Assembly (NCBI GenBank): GCA_023379675.1
Contig: JAMCPL010000020.1
Coordinates: 70,611-134,610, forward strand
Direction: 5' to 3'
Origin: Actinomycetota bacterium
Lineage (GTDB): Bacteria; Actinomycetota; Acidimicrobiia; Acidimicrobiales; JAMCPL01
Length of the DNA stretch: 64,000 nucleotides
Shown here: in pieces, positions 29,471 through 38,870 of the stretch
Numbering within the stretch: the stretch's first letter is position 1
How the letters are laid out: every line of letters starts with the position of its first letter
Notes under the pieces: generated by a model
Databases searched by the model: none
Seen by the model: the letters and a program-made list of their open reading frames with translations, nothing else
Told to the model about the DNA's origin: nothing
Translations under genes and position numbers: made by a program

Positions 29471-31284
29471 GAAGATGTCACTCCCGCAACCATGGCACGG
29501 CCAAGCACTTCACGATCATAGGGTGGATATAGCTCCTCTATGGCCTCGCCGTCGAGAGCAACGACAATTCGATCTGAGAGCGCAAACAACTCATCGAGGT
29601 CTGAAGATACCAGCAGTATGCCGGCCCCGGAAGAGGCGGCCCGGCGTAGCGCCGCCCACACCAGTTCAGTTCCACCCAAGTCAAGTCCCTGAGTCGGCTG
29701 TTCGGCCACAATAAGACCGGCATTGTCGTCCACCTCTCTGGCCAGCACCACCCGCTGTAAATTCCCTCCGGACAGCTCACGCATGGCCTGATCACGCGAC
29801 GAGTAACGCACCTGCCATTGCCGTAGCCGGTCTTCACCCTTACGGCGTAGCTTCCGCTCGGACAGGTATCCGCGCCGCACTGCCCCTGAGGTGCCGTAGC
29901 CCGAAGACACCTGCGCGGCCATGGCATTTACCCACAGCGAATTGGATAACGATACCGCCCTGCTCTGGCGATCTGCGGGAATATAGCGAAGACCGATACG
30001 CCTCCTAGCGGAAATACGCAGATTGCCGACATCCACCTCTGACAGTAGTATACGACCGGATCGATACGGTAACAAGCCGACGACGGTGTCTACCAGGGCC
30101 TGCTGGCCGTTTCCCTCGACGCCAGCGATCCCCACGGTCTCCCCGACCTTGACCGTTACCGAGAATGCCTGCAGACCATGCCTGCCTTCCGATGAAGGAG
30201 TCGACACTTCCTCGACCTGCAAGGCAAAGTGACGGCGTTCCGATGGCTCCACCCGCTTGGTGGTCGTTCCGTGCACGATATCGTCAATGTGACCATCTCC
30301 ACCTAAGCCTTCCACCGTTGCCGGTAAGGCACTAGCCTGTGGTATGGCAGCGCCTAGTGGCACAGGCACATCGGCTTCCTCGGTTTTATGGAGCGCATCC
30401 ACGCCGGCCATGTCCACATGGACCTGTCCAGGATCATCTACACCTGCTCCCAGGCCCATTGCTATTGCAGACGCGCTGGTCACTGATCCCGATGACTGCA
30501 CATCCATGATCAAGCGTGCAATCTCTTCATCAGTGATGGCCGCCATAGAGGTTGGATGGAGTACGACACGCCCGCCAGCCAGTACCGCTACTGTGTCTGC
30601 TACCGCCCGGACCTGACGCAGCTTGTGCATCACCACAAGAAAAGTGATACCGTTCATGACCAATTCCCGCAGGCGGTCGAACAGCCCGGCTATGGCTTCG
30701 GGTGGCAGGACGGCAGTTGGCTCATCGAGCACGATGATCCGGCTGCCGCTCGACAAGGCCCGGGTAATTTCAACAGCCTGTCGCTGCTCCGGTGACAGGT
30801 CGCGCACCCAACTGGTTGGCAATACATGAAAGCCGAATTCTTCCAACCTACCAGCCCAAAGTTGTTCGATTTTCCTCTTGCTATACAAGCCGCCACGCGC
30901 CTGTGTAGGCTGGAACAGCTGCAATGCCTCGGCCACTGTAAAGTGTGGCGGCAGTGCAAAGGTCTGATGGACCAGTTCCACGCCGGCACGGCGCACACGC
31001 TGGGCATCACCGGCGGGATATGAAACCCCCTCCACCTCCACTGTACCCTGAGTGGCTCTGGTCATCCCAGCGATGACCCTGCACAGGGTGGTTTTCCCGG
31101 CGCCGTTTTGACCTACCACCGCATGGATCTTGCCTCGATCCACCCAACGAAGACTTACGTCATCGAGCGCCACCACAGGCCCGAATTCGACCCGCAAATC
31201 GCTGCACCCGAGTACCGTGGACTCAATGTCCCGGGCAACAGGTCGGCCAGCAACATCCATTCCCACCCGCACGGTGCCGCTCAT
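29467..31284 (-). CDS. Nucleoside-type ABC transporter ATP-binding protein (tandem ABC)
   Basis: Two ABC domains: VVGQNGAGKTTLCRVIAGMTRA, IIVLDEPTAVLPPEAI; GVEGNGQQALVDTVVGLL, MRELSGGNLQRVVLAREV, LIVAEQPTQGLDLGG. Confidence 0.94.
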   Translation of the reverse strand: MSGTVRVGMDVAGRPVARDIESTVLGCSDLRVEFGPVVALDDVSLRWVDRGKIHAVVGQNGAGKTTLCRVIAGMTRATQGTVEVEGVSYPAGDAQRVRRAGVELVHQTFALPPHFTVAEALQLFQPTQARGGLYSKRKIEQLWAGRLEEFGFHVLPTSWVRDLSPEQRQAVEITRALSSGSRIIVLDEPTAVLPPEAIAGLFDRLRELVMNGITFLVVMHKLRQVRAVADTVAVLAGGRVVLHPTSMAAITDEEIARLIMDVQSSGSVTSASAIAMGLGAGVDDPGQVHVDMAGVDALHKTEEADVPVPLGAAIPQASALPATVEGLGGDGHIDDIVHGTTTKRVEPSERRHFALQVEEVSTPSSEGRHGLQAFSVTVKVGETVGIAGVEGNGQQALVDTVVGLLPYRSGRILLSEVDVGNLRISARRRIGLRYIPADRQSRAVSLSNSLWVNAMAAQVSSGYGTSGAVRRGYLSERKLRRKGEDRLRQWQVRYSSRDQAMRELSGGNLQRVVLAREVDDNAGLIVAEQPTQGLDLGGTELVWAALRRAASSGAGILLVSSDLDELFALSDRIVVALDGEAIEELYPPYDREVLGRAMVAGVTSS

Positions 31285-31341
31285 ATACTGCAGTCTATCT
31301 GGTGATCACTTGGAGTCGTAGTACCTCCCAGAGGCACGGTG

Positions 31342-32448
31342 TTATGGAATGGCCTTCGTGTCATACGGAATCGTCAGCGTACCCGATGCTACTGCAGCTT
31401 CTGCCGTATGCACCTTGCTCATCCCGGCAGTAAACCTGGCGGCCGCGGCTGAAGATGCGGAGGTGGCGAACTCCGGACTCGGTACGTAGCCAGTCACCTT
31501 GTCTTTCAGTCCCTGCTCGACAAACGTTCCGCCATCCGTCCATTTGGGCTGCAACGCCGATTCCAGCTGCAACGCCAGTGACGTCCCGAACTGAAGGGCT
31601 GCAGCACCAAGAATGAGACCCGGTGCCTGCTTGTACGCGGTCAGATCCGTGTCCCAACTCATATACAGATGGCGCGTCTTTGCCGCTTCCAGCACTCCGT
31701 CGTCGGATGCTGACGCGTCAGTCTGGATTACGTCCACCCCTGAGCCATACATGCTGTCGGCAATCTGTAGCCCGCCGGTCGGATCAGTGAAGGAACCCAC
31801 GAAGGCGCCTGATACGATGATGCTGGGATCCACCGTACGCGCTCCTGCTGCATAAGCCCAGTAGTCCGCATTCAGCGTAGGCAACGCAGCCCCACCGATA
31901 TACCCGATCTTGTGAGTGGTGGAGATGCTGGCTGCCAATATGCCGGCAAAATACATACCTTCGTAAAACTTGTATCCGACGGAGACGACATTGGGCATCG
32001 ACGGGCTGAGAGGCGATCCATAGATCCAGATGAATCTTGTCTTCGGATGGGTTTTGGCCGCGGCTGCGATCGGCGTTCCCATCTCGGGGAAGGCAGTTAC
32101 CACGATGTCATAGGAATCAGCAGCCAGATTCAGCGTCGACGTGTACCTGGAAGGATCGCTCACGTAGACAAATCTCGTCTTGGCGCTATGTGCCTTGCCG
32201 GCAGAATCCATCGCCGCAATCATGTCCAGTACCGGTGGGTCGCCACCCGAACTCTGGGGGCTTATAAGGGCGATCGACGAAGGAGCGGATGGCGTGGCCA
32301 CTTTCTTGGTGGGCGAGGAGCTGCATGCGGCCAAGAACTCGGGCAAAGCAGCTGTTCCCGTAATACCTACGATCGTGAATCCTGCTTTTCGGAGGAATGA
32401 CCGCCGCGACTCTGTTGCTGGTCCGATCGGTGTAATACTATCATCCAT
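31342..32448 (-). CDS. BMP-family nucleoside-binding lipoprotein (Tat/lipobox signal)
   Basis: SRRSFLRKAGFTIVGITGTAALPEFLAAC; YVSVGYKFYEGMYFAGILAAS-type BMP sequence; start at 32448 with SD AGGGAGA, downstream of predicted promoter. Confidence 0.92.
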   Translation of the reverse strand: MDDSITPIGPATESRRSFLRKAGFTIVGITGTAALPEFLAACSSSPTKKVATPSAPSSIALISPQSSGGDPPVLDMIAAMDSAGKAHSAKTRFVYVSDPSRYTSTLNLAADSYDIVVTAFPEMGTPIAAAAKTHPKTRFIWIYGSPLSPSMPNVVSVGYKFYEGMYFAGILAASISTTHKIGYIGGAALPTLNADYWAYAAGARTVDPSIIVSGAFVGSFTDPTGGLQIADSMYGSGVDVIQTDASASDDGVLEAAKTRHLYMSWDTDLTAYKQAPGLILGAAALQFGTSLALQLESALQPKWTDGGTFVEQGLKDKVTGYVPSPEFATSASSAAAARFTAGMSKVHTAEAAVASGTLTIPYDTKAIP

Positions 32449-32507
32449 TGGATCTCCCTCTACTTTCATTCCTGGGTCCCGCACCTGAGCTGAACCTGAC
32501 AGTACAT

Positions 32508-32580
32508 ACCTTAGCACCGGCGCCTCCCGGCGGCAATGATCAACATGTAGCGAACAGGCCCGCCAGCAATACATGATGTG
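32508..32580 (-). promoter_or_regulatory. Regulon promoter copy B, upstream of BMP/ABC/nucleoside hydrolase operon
   Basis: Minus strand CATCATGTAT-N7-GGGCCTGTTCGCTACATGTTGATCATTGCCG; -35 TTGCCG 32531-32536, 17-nt spacer, -10 TAAGGT 32508-32513. Confidence 0.8.
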
Positions 32581-32742
32581 CAGGTGCTAGTGATGCTGAG
32601 GCAGTACGCCCGATGCGTCACACCGCTCCTCAAGGTATCAGCGGATGCCGCATCACTTCTTTGGGCATCTGATTTCCGATCCTCGCCGCATTGCAGAACG
32701 TTGCACGTCCAGTGCGTCACCCCACCATCACCTCATCTGAAG

Positions 32743-33612
32743 TTACACCCCGATCGGGTGCCAGACTGTCTTGATCTCGACAAAGGACAGCATCCTACGG
32801 GGTGTCGGGGGCTCACTCCAGTCTGGCTCTGCGCCACGTGAGCGAAGGACGCGCTTCACGCTCCCCGCCGCGATTTCCTCGATGCCCGCCGCCAGGTCAG
32901 CTGGAACACCGCACAGGTCAAGCGCATCGACATCGCGATGTGCCGCCAATACCGGAACTACCTCACTAATGCGTCCAGTCAACATATTGACGACACCAGC
33001 CGGCAGATCCGATGTTGCAAGCACTTCGGCGAGCGTGATAGCCGCTAAGGGCCGCTCCTCCGAAGCTAGGACCACAGCTGTATTGCCGGTCACTATCACC
33101 GGTGCAAGCACGCTGATCAGGCCAAACAGCGATGACCGTTGCGGGGCAATCACGCCTACCACTCCTACCGGTTGCGGGATGCTGAAGTTGAAATAGGGAC
33201 TTGCCACAGGATTTGCCGAGCCTGCAACCTGCGCCATCTTGTCGGCCCAGCCTGCATACCACACAAGCCGGTCAACCGCCATGGTGACATTGGCCCGAGC
33301 CTTCACTTCGTCCGATCCTTCTCCGGCACTCACGGCTTCACCGAACTGCAAATACCGATCTTCGAGCATTTCTGCGACGCGATAGAGTACCTGCCCACGA
33401 TTGTAGGCAGTGGTTCCCGCCCAGCCGCGGTACGCCGTGCGTGCCGCAACCACTGCGTCTCGCACATCTTTACGCGATGCCAGCGCAGCATTTGCCGAGA
33501 AAGTACCTGACGAGTCAGGCACAACATACGTGCGCCCCGACTCCGATCGCAGAAACTGGCCGCCAATCGCCAGCTTGTACGTCTTGCGTACACCGATCCG
33601 CTCATCGTACAT
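32743..33612 (-). CDS. Short aldehyde dehydrogenase paralogue lacking the catalytic-Cys region
   Basis: ALDH N-terminal domain (QPVGVVGVIAPQRSSLFGLISVLAPVIVTGNTAVVLASE) but ends before the GQ(V/I)C region; start MYDERIG overlaps the upstream ALDH. Confidence 0.85.
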   Translation of the reverse strand: MYDERIGVRKTYKLAIGGQFLRSESGRTYVVPDSSGTFSANAALASRKDVRDAVVAARTAYRGWAGTTAYNRGQVLYRVAEMLEDRYLQFGEAVSAGEGSDEVKARANVTMAVDRLVWYAGWADKMAQVAGSANPVASPYFNFSIPQPVGVVGVIAPQRSSLFGLISVLAPVIVTGNTAVVLASEERPLAAITLAEVLATSDLPAGVVNMLTGRISEVVPVLAAHRDVDALDLCGVPADLAAGIEEIAAGSVKRVLRSRGAEPDWSEPPTPRRMLSFVEIKTVWHPIGV

Positions 33613-35038
33613 CGAGGTACGCCTCCAATCCATGGCGTCCGCCTTCCCGCCCGAAACCCGACTCACGAATCCCTCCGAAAGGGCTCGATGGATCGAATCG
33701 ATTGTAGGTATTCCCCCAGATAACTCCGGCACGCAGCTGATCGGCCATCCAGAGTATCCGGCTGCCCTTCTCGGTCCAAACGCCGGCAGAAAGCCCGTAC
33801 GGCGTGTTGTTCGCCTTGGAAACAGCTTCCTGCGTAGTCCTGAACGTGAGCACAGACAGCACCGGTCCGAATATCTCCTCACGTGCAACCCTGTGCGATT
33901 GGGAGACGCGAGTAAGGATGGTCGGCGGAAACCAATAGCCTCGATCTGGCAACGCGCAGGGCGACGACCAGCGCTCCGCTCCTTCGCGTATCCCAGATGC
34001 AGTCAGTTCAGTAATCTTGTCCAGCTGGCCAGGCGAATTGATCGCCCCGATGTCAGTGTTCTTGTCCAACGGATCGCCTAGACGGAGCGTCTGCAGCCGG
34101 CGCTTCAGGCGATCAATGACGGCGTCAGCGATCGACTCTTGCACAATGAGTCGCGAGCCGGCGCAGCAAACATGGCCTTGGTTGAAGTAGATCCCGTTTA
34201 CGATCCCCTCGATTGCCTGATCGATAGGCGCATCCTCGAACACAATATTGGCACCCTTACCGCCGAGTTCAAGCGTAAGGTGCTTCGACGTCCCCGCGAC
34301 AGCCCGCTGGATGCGCTTGCCGACCTCGGTGGATCCCGTGAACGCTATCTTGTCCACCCCGTCATGCAAGACCAGCTCCTCGCCGGTCAGCCCATCACCA
34401 GTTACGATATTCACGACGCCAGGCGGTACATCGGCCTGCTGGATAATCTCAGCAAGCAGCAAGGCCGTGAGTGGCGTGGTCTCTGCCGGCTTGAGCACGC
34501 ATGTGTTTCCGGCTGCCAGCGCCGGCGCAAGTTTCCATGCGGCCATGAGCAAGGGAAAGTTCCAGGGAATAATCTGCCCTGCCACCCCAAGCGGTCGAGG
34601 CGATGGACCGAACCCGGCATATTCCAACTTGTCCGCCCAACCCGCGTAGTAGAAGAAATGAGCAGCGACCAGTGGAATGTCCATGTCGCGTGACTCCCGG
34701 ATAGGCTTGCCGTTGTCCAGGGTTTCGAGAACTGCGAGTTCGCGTGCACGCTCCTGGACAAGCCTGGCAATACGAAACAGGTACTTCGCCCGTTCCCTGC
34801 CGGGCATCGGGCCCCACGTCTGCTGATAGGCACGACGGGCTGCAGTGACTGCCCGATCGACATCACGCGGTCCAGCCGCCGCCACCCTGGCCAGTACCTG
34901 CTCAGTAGCTGGATTCACAGTTTCCAACGATGTGCCGTCGTCCGGATCGGAGAATTCCCCGTCGATGAAAAGCCCGTATGAGGGGCGCAACTCCACGATG
35001 TCCTGAGCCTGAGGAGCGGGCGCGTATTCCCAGTGCAT
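33602..35038 (-). CDS. Aldehyde dehydrogenase, full length
   Basis: QIIPWNFPLLMAAWKLAPALAAGNTCVLKPAE, LELGGKGANIVFEDAPIDQAIEGIVNGIYFNQGHVCCAGSRL, EEIFGPVLSV. Confidence 0.95.
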   Translation of the reverse strand: MHWEYAPAPQAQDIVELRPSYGLFIDGEFSDPDDGTSLETVNPATEQVLARVAAAGPRDVDRAVTAARRAYQQTWGPMPGRERAKYLFRIARLVQERARELAVLETLDNGKPIRESRDMDIPLVAAHFFYYAGWADKLEYAGFGPSPRPLGVAGQIIPWNFPLLMAAWKLAPALAAGNTCVLKPAETTPLTALLLAEIIQQADVPPGVVNIVTGDGLTGEELVLHDGVDKIAFTGSTEVGKRIQRAVAGTSKHLTLELGGKGANIVFEDAPIDQAIEGIVNGIYFNQGHVCCAGSRLIVQESIADAVIDRLKRRLQTLRLGDPLDKNTDIGAINSPGQLDKITELTASGIREGAERWSSPCALPDRGYWFPPTILTRVSQSHRVAREEIFGPVLSVLTFRTTQEAVSKANNTPYGLSAGVWTEKGSRILWMADQLRAGVIWGNTYNRFDPSSPFGGIRESGFGREGGRHGLEAYLDVR

Positions 35039-35045
35039 AGCTGCA

Positions 35046-36050
35046 TTACTCCTGGCTGAAATCATCCGGCCTGACGTAGCAGTGCAGCTGCTGCTTCGTC
35101 CACTGCATGAGAAGGTCGTTGAGCAGGCTGGAGGCACCAAACCGGAATCCACTCGGATCCAGCCACGCTTCTCCCACCGTCTCGTTCACAAGAACAAGAT
35201 ACCGTAACGCATCTTTGGCCTTGCGAATGCCACCCGCCACCTTGACGCCTACGCGACGACCGGTCACTTCATGGAAGTCGCGCACGGCTTCCAACATCAC
35301 CAGCGCCACCGGCAATGTTGCCGCCGGACTTACCTTGCCGGTAGAGGTCTTGACGAAGTCGGCACCTCCAAGCATAGCGAGCCATGCGGCACGTTTTACG
35401 TTGTCGTACGTCTCCAACTCCCCAGTTTCCAGGATAACCTTCAGGTGTGCAGCCCCGCATACCTCACGCACCGCGCGGATCTCGTCAAGCACCATGTTGT
35501 ACCGCCCCGAGAGAAATGCCCCTCGATCGATCACCATATCGATTTCGTCGGCGCCTGCTTCCAGTGCCCAACGTACATCGGCCAGTTTCACTTGCCGTCC
35601 GGCACGCCCAGACGGGAAAGCGGTAGCGACTGCTGCCACTTGTACTGTGCTGCCTGCCAGGCTGTCCTTAGCAACGGCGACAAGGTCTGGGTACACGCAC
35701 ACTGCCGCCACCGCAGGAACGGATGGATTTGCCGGGTCGGGCCGGCGAGCTTTGGCGCATAGTGACATCACTTTGCCATCAGTGTCCGCCCCCTCGAGAG
35801 TCGTCAGATCGACCATACGGACTGCCATGTCCAGCGCCCACAGCTTTGCATCGCTCTTGATCGAACGTGTGCTCAACGCCCCGGCTCGGAGTTCCGTACC
35901 GACTTGGTCCACCCCCGGAAGTCCGGACAGGAATCGTCGCAACATGGCCTCCGACGCCATAACCTCACTCAGCTGCGCTCCAGGAACCAGCATGGCCGGC
36001 CACTGCGCGTATCCCGAACCAGCAGGTTCGACCCGCGTACTGGTTACCAT
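35046..36050 (-). CDS. deoC: Deoxyribose-phosphate aldolase
   Basis: VCVYPDLV, AGADEIDMVIDRG, LKVILETGEL, GADFVKTSTGK, GVKVAGGIR. Confidence 0.95.
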   Translation of the reverse strand: MVTSTRVEPAGSGYAQWPAMLVPGAQLSEVMASEAMLRRFLSGLPGVDQVGTELRAGALSTRSIKSDAKLWALDMAVRMVDLTTLEGADTDGKVMSLCAKARRPDPANPSVPAVAAVCVYPDLVAVAKDSLAGSTVQVAAVATAFPSGRAGRQVKLADVRWALEAGADEIDMVIDRGAFLSGRYNMVLDEIRAVREVCGAAHLKVILETGELETYDNVKRAAWLAMLGGADFVKTSTGKVSPAATLPVALVMLEAVRDFHEVTGRRVGVKVAGGIRKAKDALRYLVLVNETVGEAWLDPSGFRFGASSLLNDLLMQWTKQQLHCYVRPDDFSQE

Positions 36051-36125
36051 TCCAACCTCTCCGGGCTTCCACAGTCACCTGCCGTTACCGGCGGATGGGT
36101 GAATATCACAGCGCATTGCATCCCG

Positions 36126-37412
36126 TCAGCAACCAATCCGTTCAAGCACCATCTGAGTCGCCGGCGCGCTGTCACCGATTTCGATTGCACCGTCAAGCTC
36201 CGACCGTGCCGCTTCGAGCCTGGATGGATCGTCGCCCCAGAGCTCCGCAATCGGTTGGCCCGAATGCAACTCGTCGCCAGGCTTGGCACGACAGATCACG
36301 CCGGCAGTCATGGACACGCTCTCACCAGGAACGGAGCGACCCGCCCCAAGCCGCCATGCCGCCATGCCGACTCCTCGTGCGTCCAGATGGACCAGAACCC
36401 CGCTACGATCGGCGGTTACCGTAGCCAGCAGGTGGCCAGCAGGAAGGGGCTTGCTCAGGTCGCCGCCTTGTGCGGCGACCATGCTCTCGAAACGTTGCAG
36501 CGCTCGCCCATCATCCAGCGCAGCAGCGGGGTCACCTTGGACACCCGCCAGCTTCAACATCGCCTGCGCCTCCTCCACCACCAGCCTGCGCAGGTCATCA
36601 GGACCTCGGCCATGAAGCACATCTATAGCCTCCTGAACCTCGATCGCGTTTCCTACAGCAGCGCCAACCGGCGTATCCATAGAAGTGAGCATAGCAGCAG
36701 TATGCACGCCATACGCCTCACCAATATCCACCATGGTCTGTGCCAGTGCGCGAGCATCGGCAATGCATCGCATGAACGCCCCGCTACCCACCTTTACATC
36801 AAGGAGCAACGCCTTGGTGCCCTCGGCAATCTTCTTCGACATAATCGAACTGGCAATCAGAGATATGGACTCAACCGTGGCAGTTATATCACGCAGGGCA
36901 TACAGGCGGCGATCAGCAGGAACAAGGTCACTTCCGGCGGCGCTTATTACACAGCCAACCTCGTCGAGCAAGCGTATTACCTCGTCTGAACTCAGATCGG
37001 AACGCCAGCCGGCAATAGCGTCCAACTTGTCTAAAGTGCCGCCGGTGTGACCCAACCCACGCCCGGAGATCTGCGGAACGGCAACGCCGAAAGCGGCCAC
37101 CAGCGGCACAAGCACCAGCGAAAGCTTGTCACCCACGCCACCTGTCGAATGCTTGTCGACCGTGGGGCAGCCAAGCACATCAAGGTCGATGCGCCGACCG
37201 GAAGCGATCATTGCCTGCGTCCAAGCCAATAGCTCCTCAGTACTCATACCTCGCCAGACTACGGCCATGAGCAATGCCGCCATCTGCTCCTCGGCGAATC
37301 CTCCTGCAAGATACTCCTTCATGAGACGGTCAATGATCGGTTTCGAGAGCTCTCTTCCGTCACGCTTTGCCCGCACGACACCTACAGCATCGAAAGAGCC
37401 ACCATGTGGCAT
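36126..37412 (-). CDS. deoA: Thymidine / pyrimidine-nucleoside phosphorylase
   Basis: KRDGRELSKPIIDRLMKEYLAGGFAEEQMAALLMAVVWRGMSTEE, DKHSTGGVGDKLSLVLVPLVAAFGVAVPQISGRGLGHTGGTLDKLDAI; start moved to 37412 because the 37499 start lies upstream of the predicted promoter. Confidence 0.95.
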   Translation of the reverse strand: MPHGGSFDAVGVVRAKRDGRELSKPIIDRLMKEYLAGGFAEEQMAALLMAVVWRGMSTEELLAWTQAMIASGRRIDLDVLGCPTVDKHSTGGVGDKLSLVLVPLVAAFGVAVPQISGRGLGHTGGTLDKLDAIAGWRSDLSSDEVIRLLDEVGCVISAAGSDLVPADRRLYALRDITATVESISLIASSIMSKKIAEGTKALLLDVKVGSGAFMRCIADARALAQTMVDIGEAYGVHTAAMLTSMDTPVGAAVGNAIEVQEAIDVLHGRGPDDLRRLVVEEAQAMLKLAGVQGDPAAALDDGRALQRFESMVAAQGGDLSKPLPAGHLLATVTADRSGVLVHLDARGVGMAAWRLGAGRSVPGESVSMTAGVICRAKPGDELHSGQPIAELWGDDPSRLEAARSELDGAIEIGDSAPATQMVLERIGC

Positions 37413-37470
37413 CCCATACGCTACGGCAGGCACGATACTAATGGTCTCGGACTGACCCTCATGACAGAAT

Positions 37471-37544
37471 ACGCTAGTACACGCTCCGCTCAGCGACAAT
37501 GATCAACATGTAGCGAACAGGCCCCTCACCTGATACATCATGCG
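37471..37544 (-). promoter_or_regulatory. Regulon promoter copy C, upstream of deoA-deoC-ALDH operon
   Basis: Minus strand CGCATGATGTAT-N8-GGGCCTGTTCGCTACATGTTGATCATTGTCG; -35 TTGTCG 37494-37499, 17-nt spacer, -10 TAGCGT 37471-37476. Confidence 0.8.
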
Positions 37545-37596
37545 TAAGCCACCGGTCCGTGTGCCGTTTGGCCAACCACTTTGACGTCTACCTGGG

Positions 37597-37947
37597 TCAA
37601 AAGCTCACGGTCTTGTCCGCCCAGAGCGTCCATCCGGTCAGCTCGTCCAGCGTAGAGCGCCGTACCCCATCCACCAGCATCCCTTCGGTGAATCCACGGG
37701 CGTCCATACACGTACCGCACAAGCCGACTTCACCACCGTGCCGGAGCACGGAAGTGACCATGCGGTCGAGGTGGTAGTACCCGTCCGGCAACTTCTGGTT
37801 GGCCAGAGCACAGCCAACGGCATCGCCGAACAAGAATACTCTTACATAGACGTCATCACGCCTGGAGAGCGAACCTGCAAGGCGCAATCCATTGTAAGAG
37901 CGTTCCGTTCCGTAGGGCGGGTCGTTCAAGATGATCAGAATGTTCAT
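37597..37947 (-). CDS. DsrE-family sulfur-relay-type protein
   Basis: MNILIILNDPPYGTERSYNGLRLAGSL, VRVFLFGDAVGCAL, VGLCGTCMDARGF. Confidence 0.85.
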   Translation of the reverse strand: MNILIILNDPPYGTERSYNGLRLAGSLSRRDDVYVRVFLFGDAVGCALANQKLPDGYYHLDRMVTSVLRHGGEVGLCGTCMDARGFTEGMLVDGVRRSTLDELTGWTLWADKTVSF

Positions 37948-37987
37948 TTATCGATTATTACCTTTCACTGCTTAGAGACTCAGCCTC

Positions 37988-38779
37988 TTACCGTCTGTCG
38001 CTGGCTGACACCTCGAACGGGCGGTCTCCAGAGCCGGGCGGGCCGGCCAGAGCGGCACCACCCTGCCCTCTTGCCACATCAAGCCCGGCCTGGCGCCACT
38101 CGGGCATACCATCCTCGAGACAACGTGCATGATATCCTCGCTCTTGAAGTACATCGACAGCCTGGGGAGCAAGCAAGCACAGCGGCCCCCGGCAGTAGGC
38201 AACCACCTCGACATCGGGATCGAGATCATCAAGATGCGCCTCCAGATGCTCCAAGGGCATAGAAACAGCACCTGGTATGTGTCCTGCCTGGTACTCCTCC
38301 GTCGGTCGGACATCCAGCACCACCACTTCGCCACTGCGCACCTTGTCCAGCAACTCGGCTCGGCTGACACGCTTAGTGCTACGCGCACCGGTACCGATCT
38401 CCTGAAGAATCTGCTCCACTTCAGCAAGGCGGGCTCGCGCCAGCACTCCAAGCGCAGCTACAAAACGACAAACCTCTTCGCTGGCAGCCCGGTAATACAC
38501 GCGAGTGCCATCCCGCCGGGTCACCACCAAGCGAGCCTGCCACATGACCTGTAGATGAGCCGACGCAGTAGTCACCTTAAGGCTCGCCGCCACCGCCAGC
38601 GCATCTACGCTTCGTTCCCCCTGGCACAGCAGGTCAAGCAACTCTATGCGTTTGGGATTTACAACGACCTTGCCGATCCGCGCCAGTTGCTCGTACAGGC
38701 CCAACTGTTGCAGATTGGCCGGAGCAGCATTGGCTGGACGTGCACCGTCACGGCTTCCATCCATCGCAATATATTCCAT
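37988..38779 (-). CDS. ArsR-type regulator fused to a rhodanese domain
   Basis: N-terminal wHTH (KRIELLDLLCQGERSVDALAVAASLKVTTASAHLQVMWQARLV) and C-terminal rhodanese (VLDVRPTEEYQAGHIPGAVSMPL, VVAYCRGPLC). Confidence 0.9.
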   Translation of the reverse strand: MEYIAMDGSRDGARPANAAPANLQQLGLYEQLARIGKVVVNPKRIELLDLLCQGERSVDALAVAASLKVTTASAHLQVMWQARLVVTRRDGTRVYYRAASEEVCRFVAALGVLARARLAEVEQILQEIGTGARSTKRVSRAELLDKVRSGEVVVLDVRPTEEYQAGHIPGAVSMPLEHLEAHLDDLDPDVEVVAYCRGPLCLLAPQAVDVLQERGYHARCLEDGMPEWRQAGLDVARGQGGAALAGPPGSGDRPFEVSASDRR

Positions 38780-38870
38780 AGATTTATAGAATAGTCGAGA
38801 TTGCAAACGTCATGCAATTCGCGGGTTTCAAAGACCATACGCTTCGAGAAGCCGCAGCCAGACCTCACTG

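Noticed and set aside
35107-36989. Long plus-strand ORFs (331 and 361 aa)
   Set aside because: Antisense to deoC and deoA; composition-driven ORFs without domain motifs.
37412-37499. deoA N-terminal extension in the ORF track (start 37499)
   Set aside because: Would begin upstream of the predicted -10/TSS and adds non-homologous sequence; MPHGGSF start at 37412 preferred.
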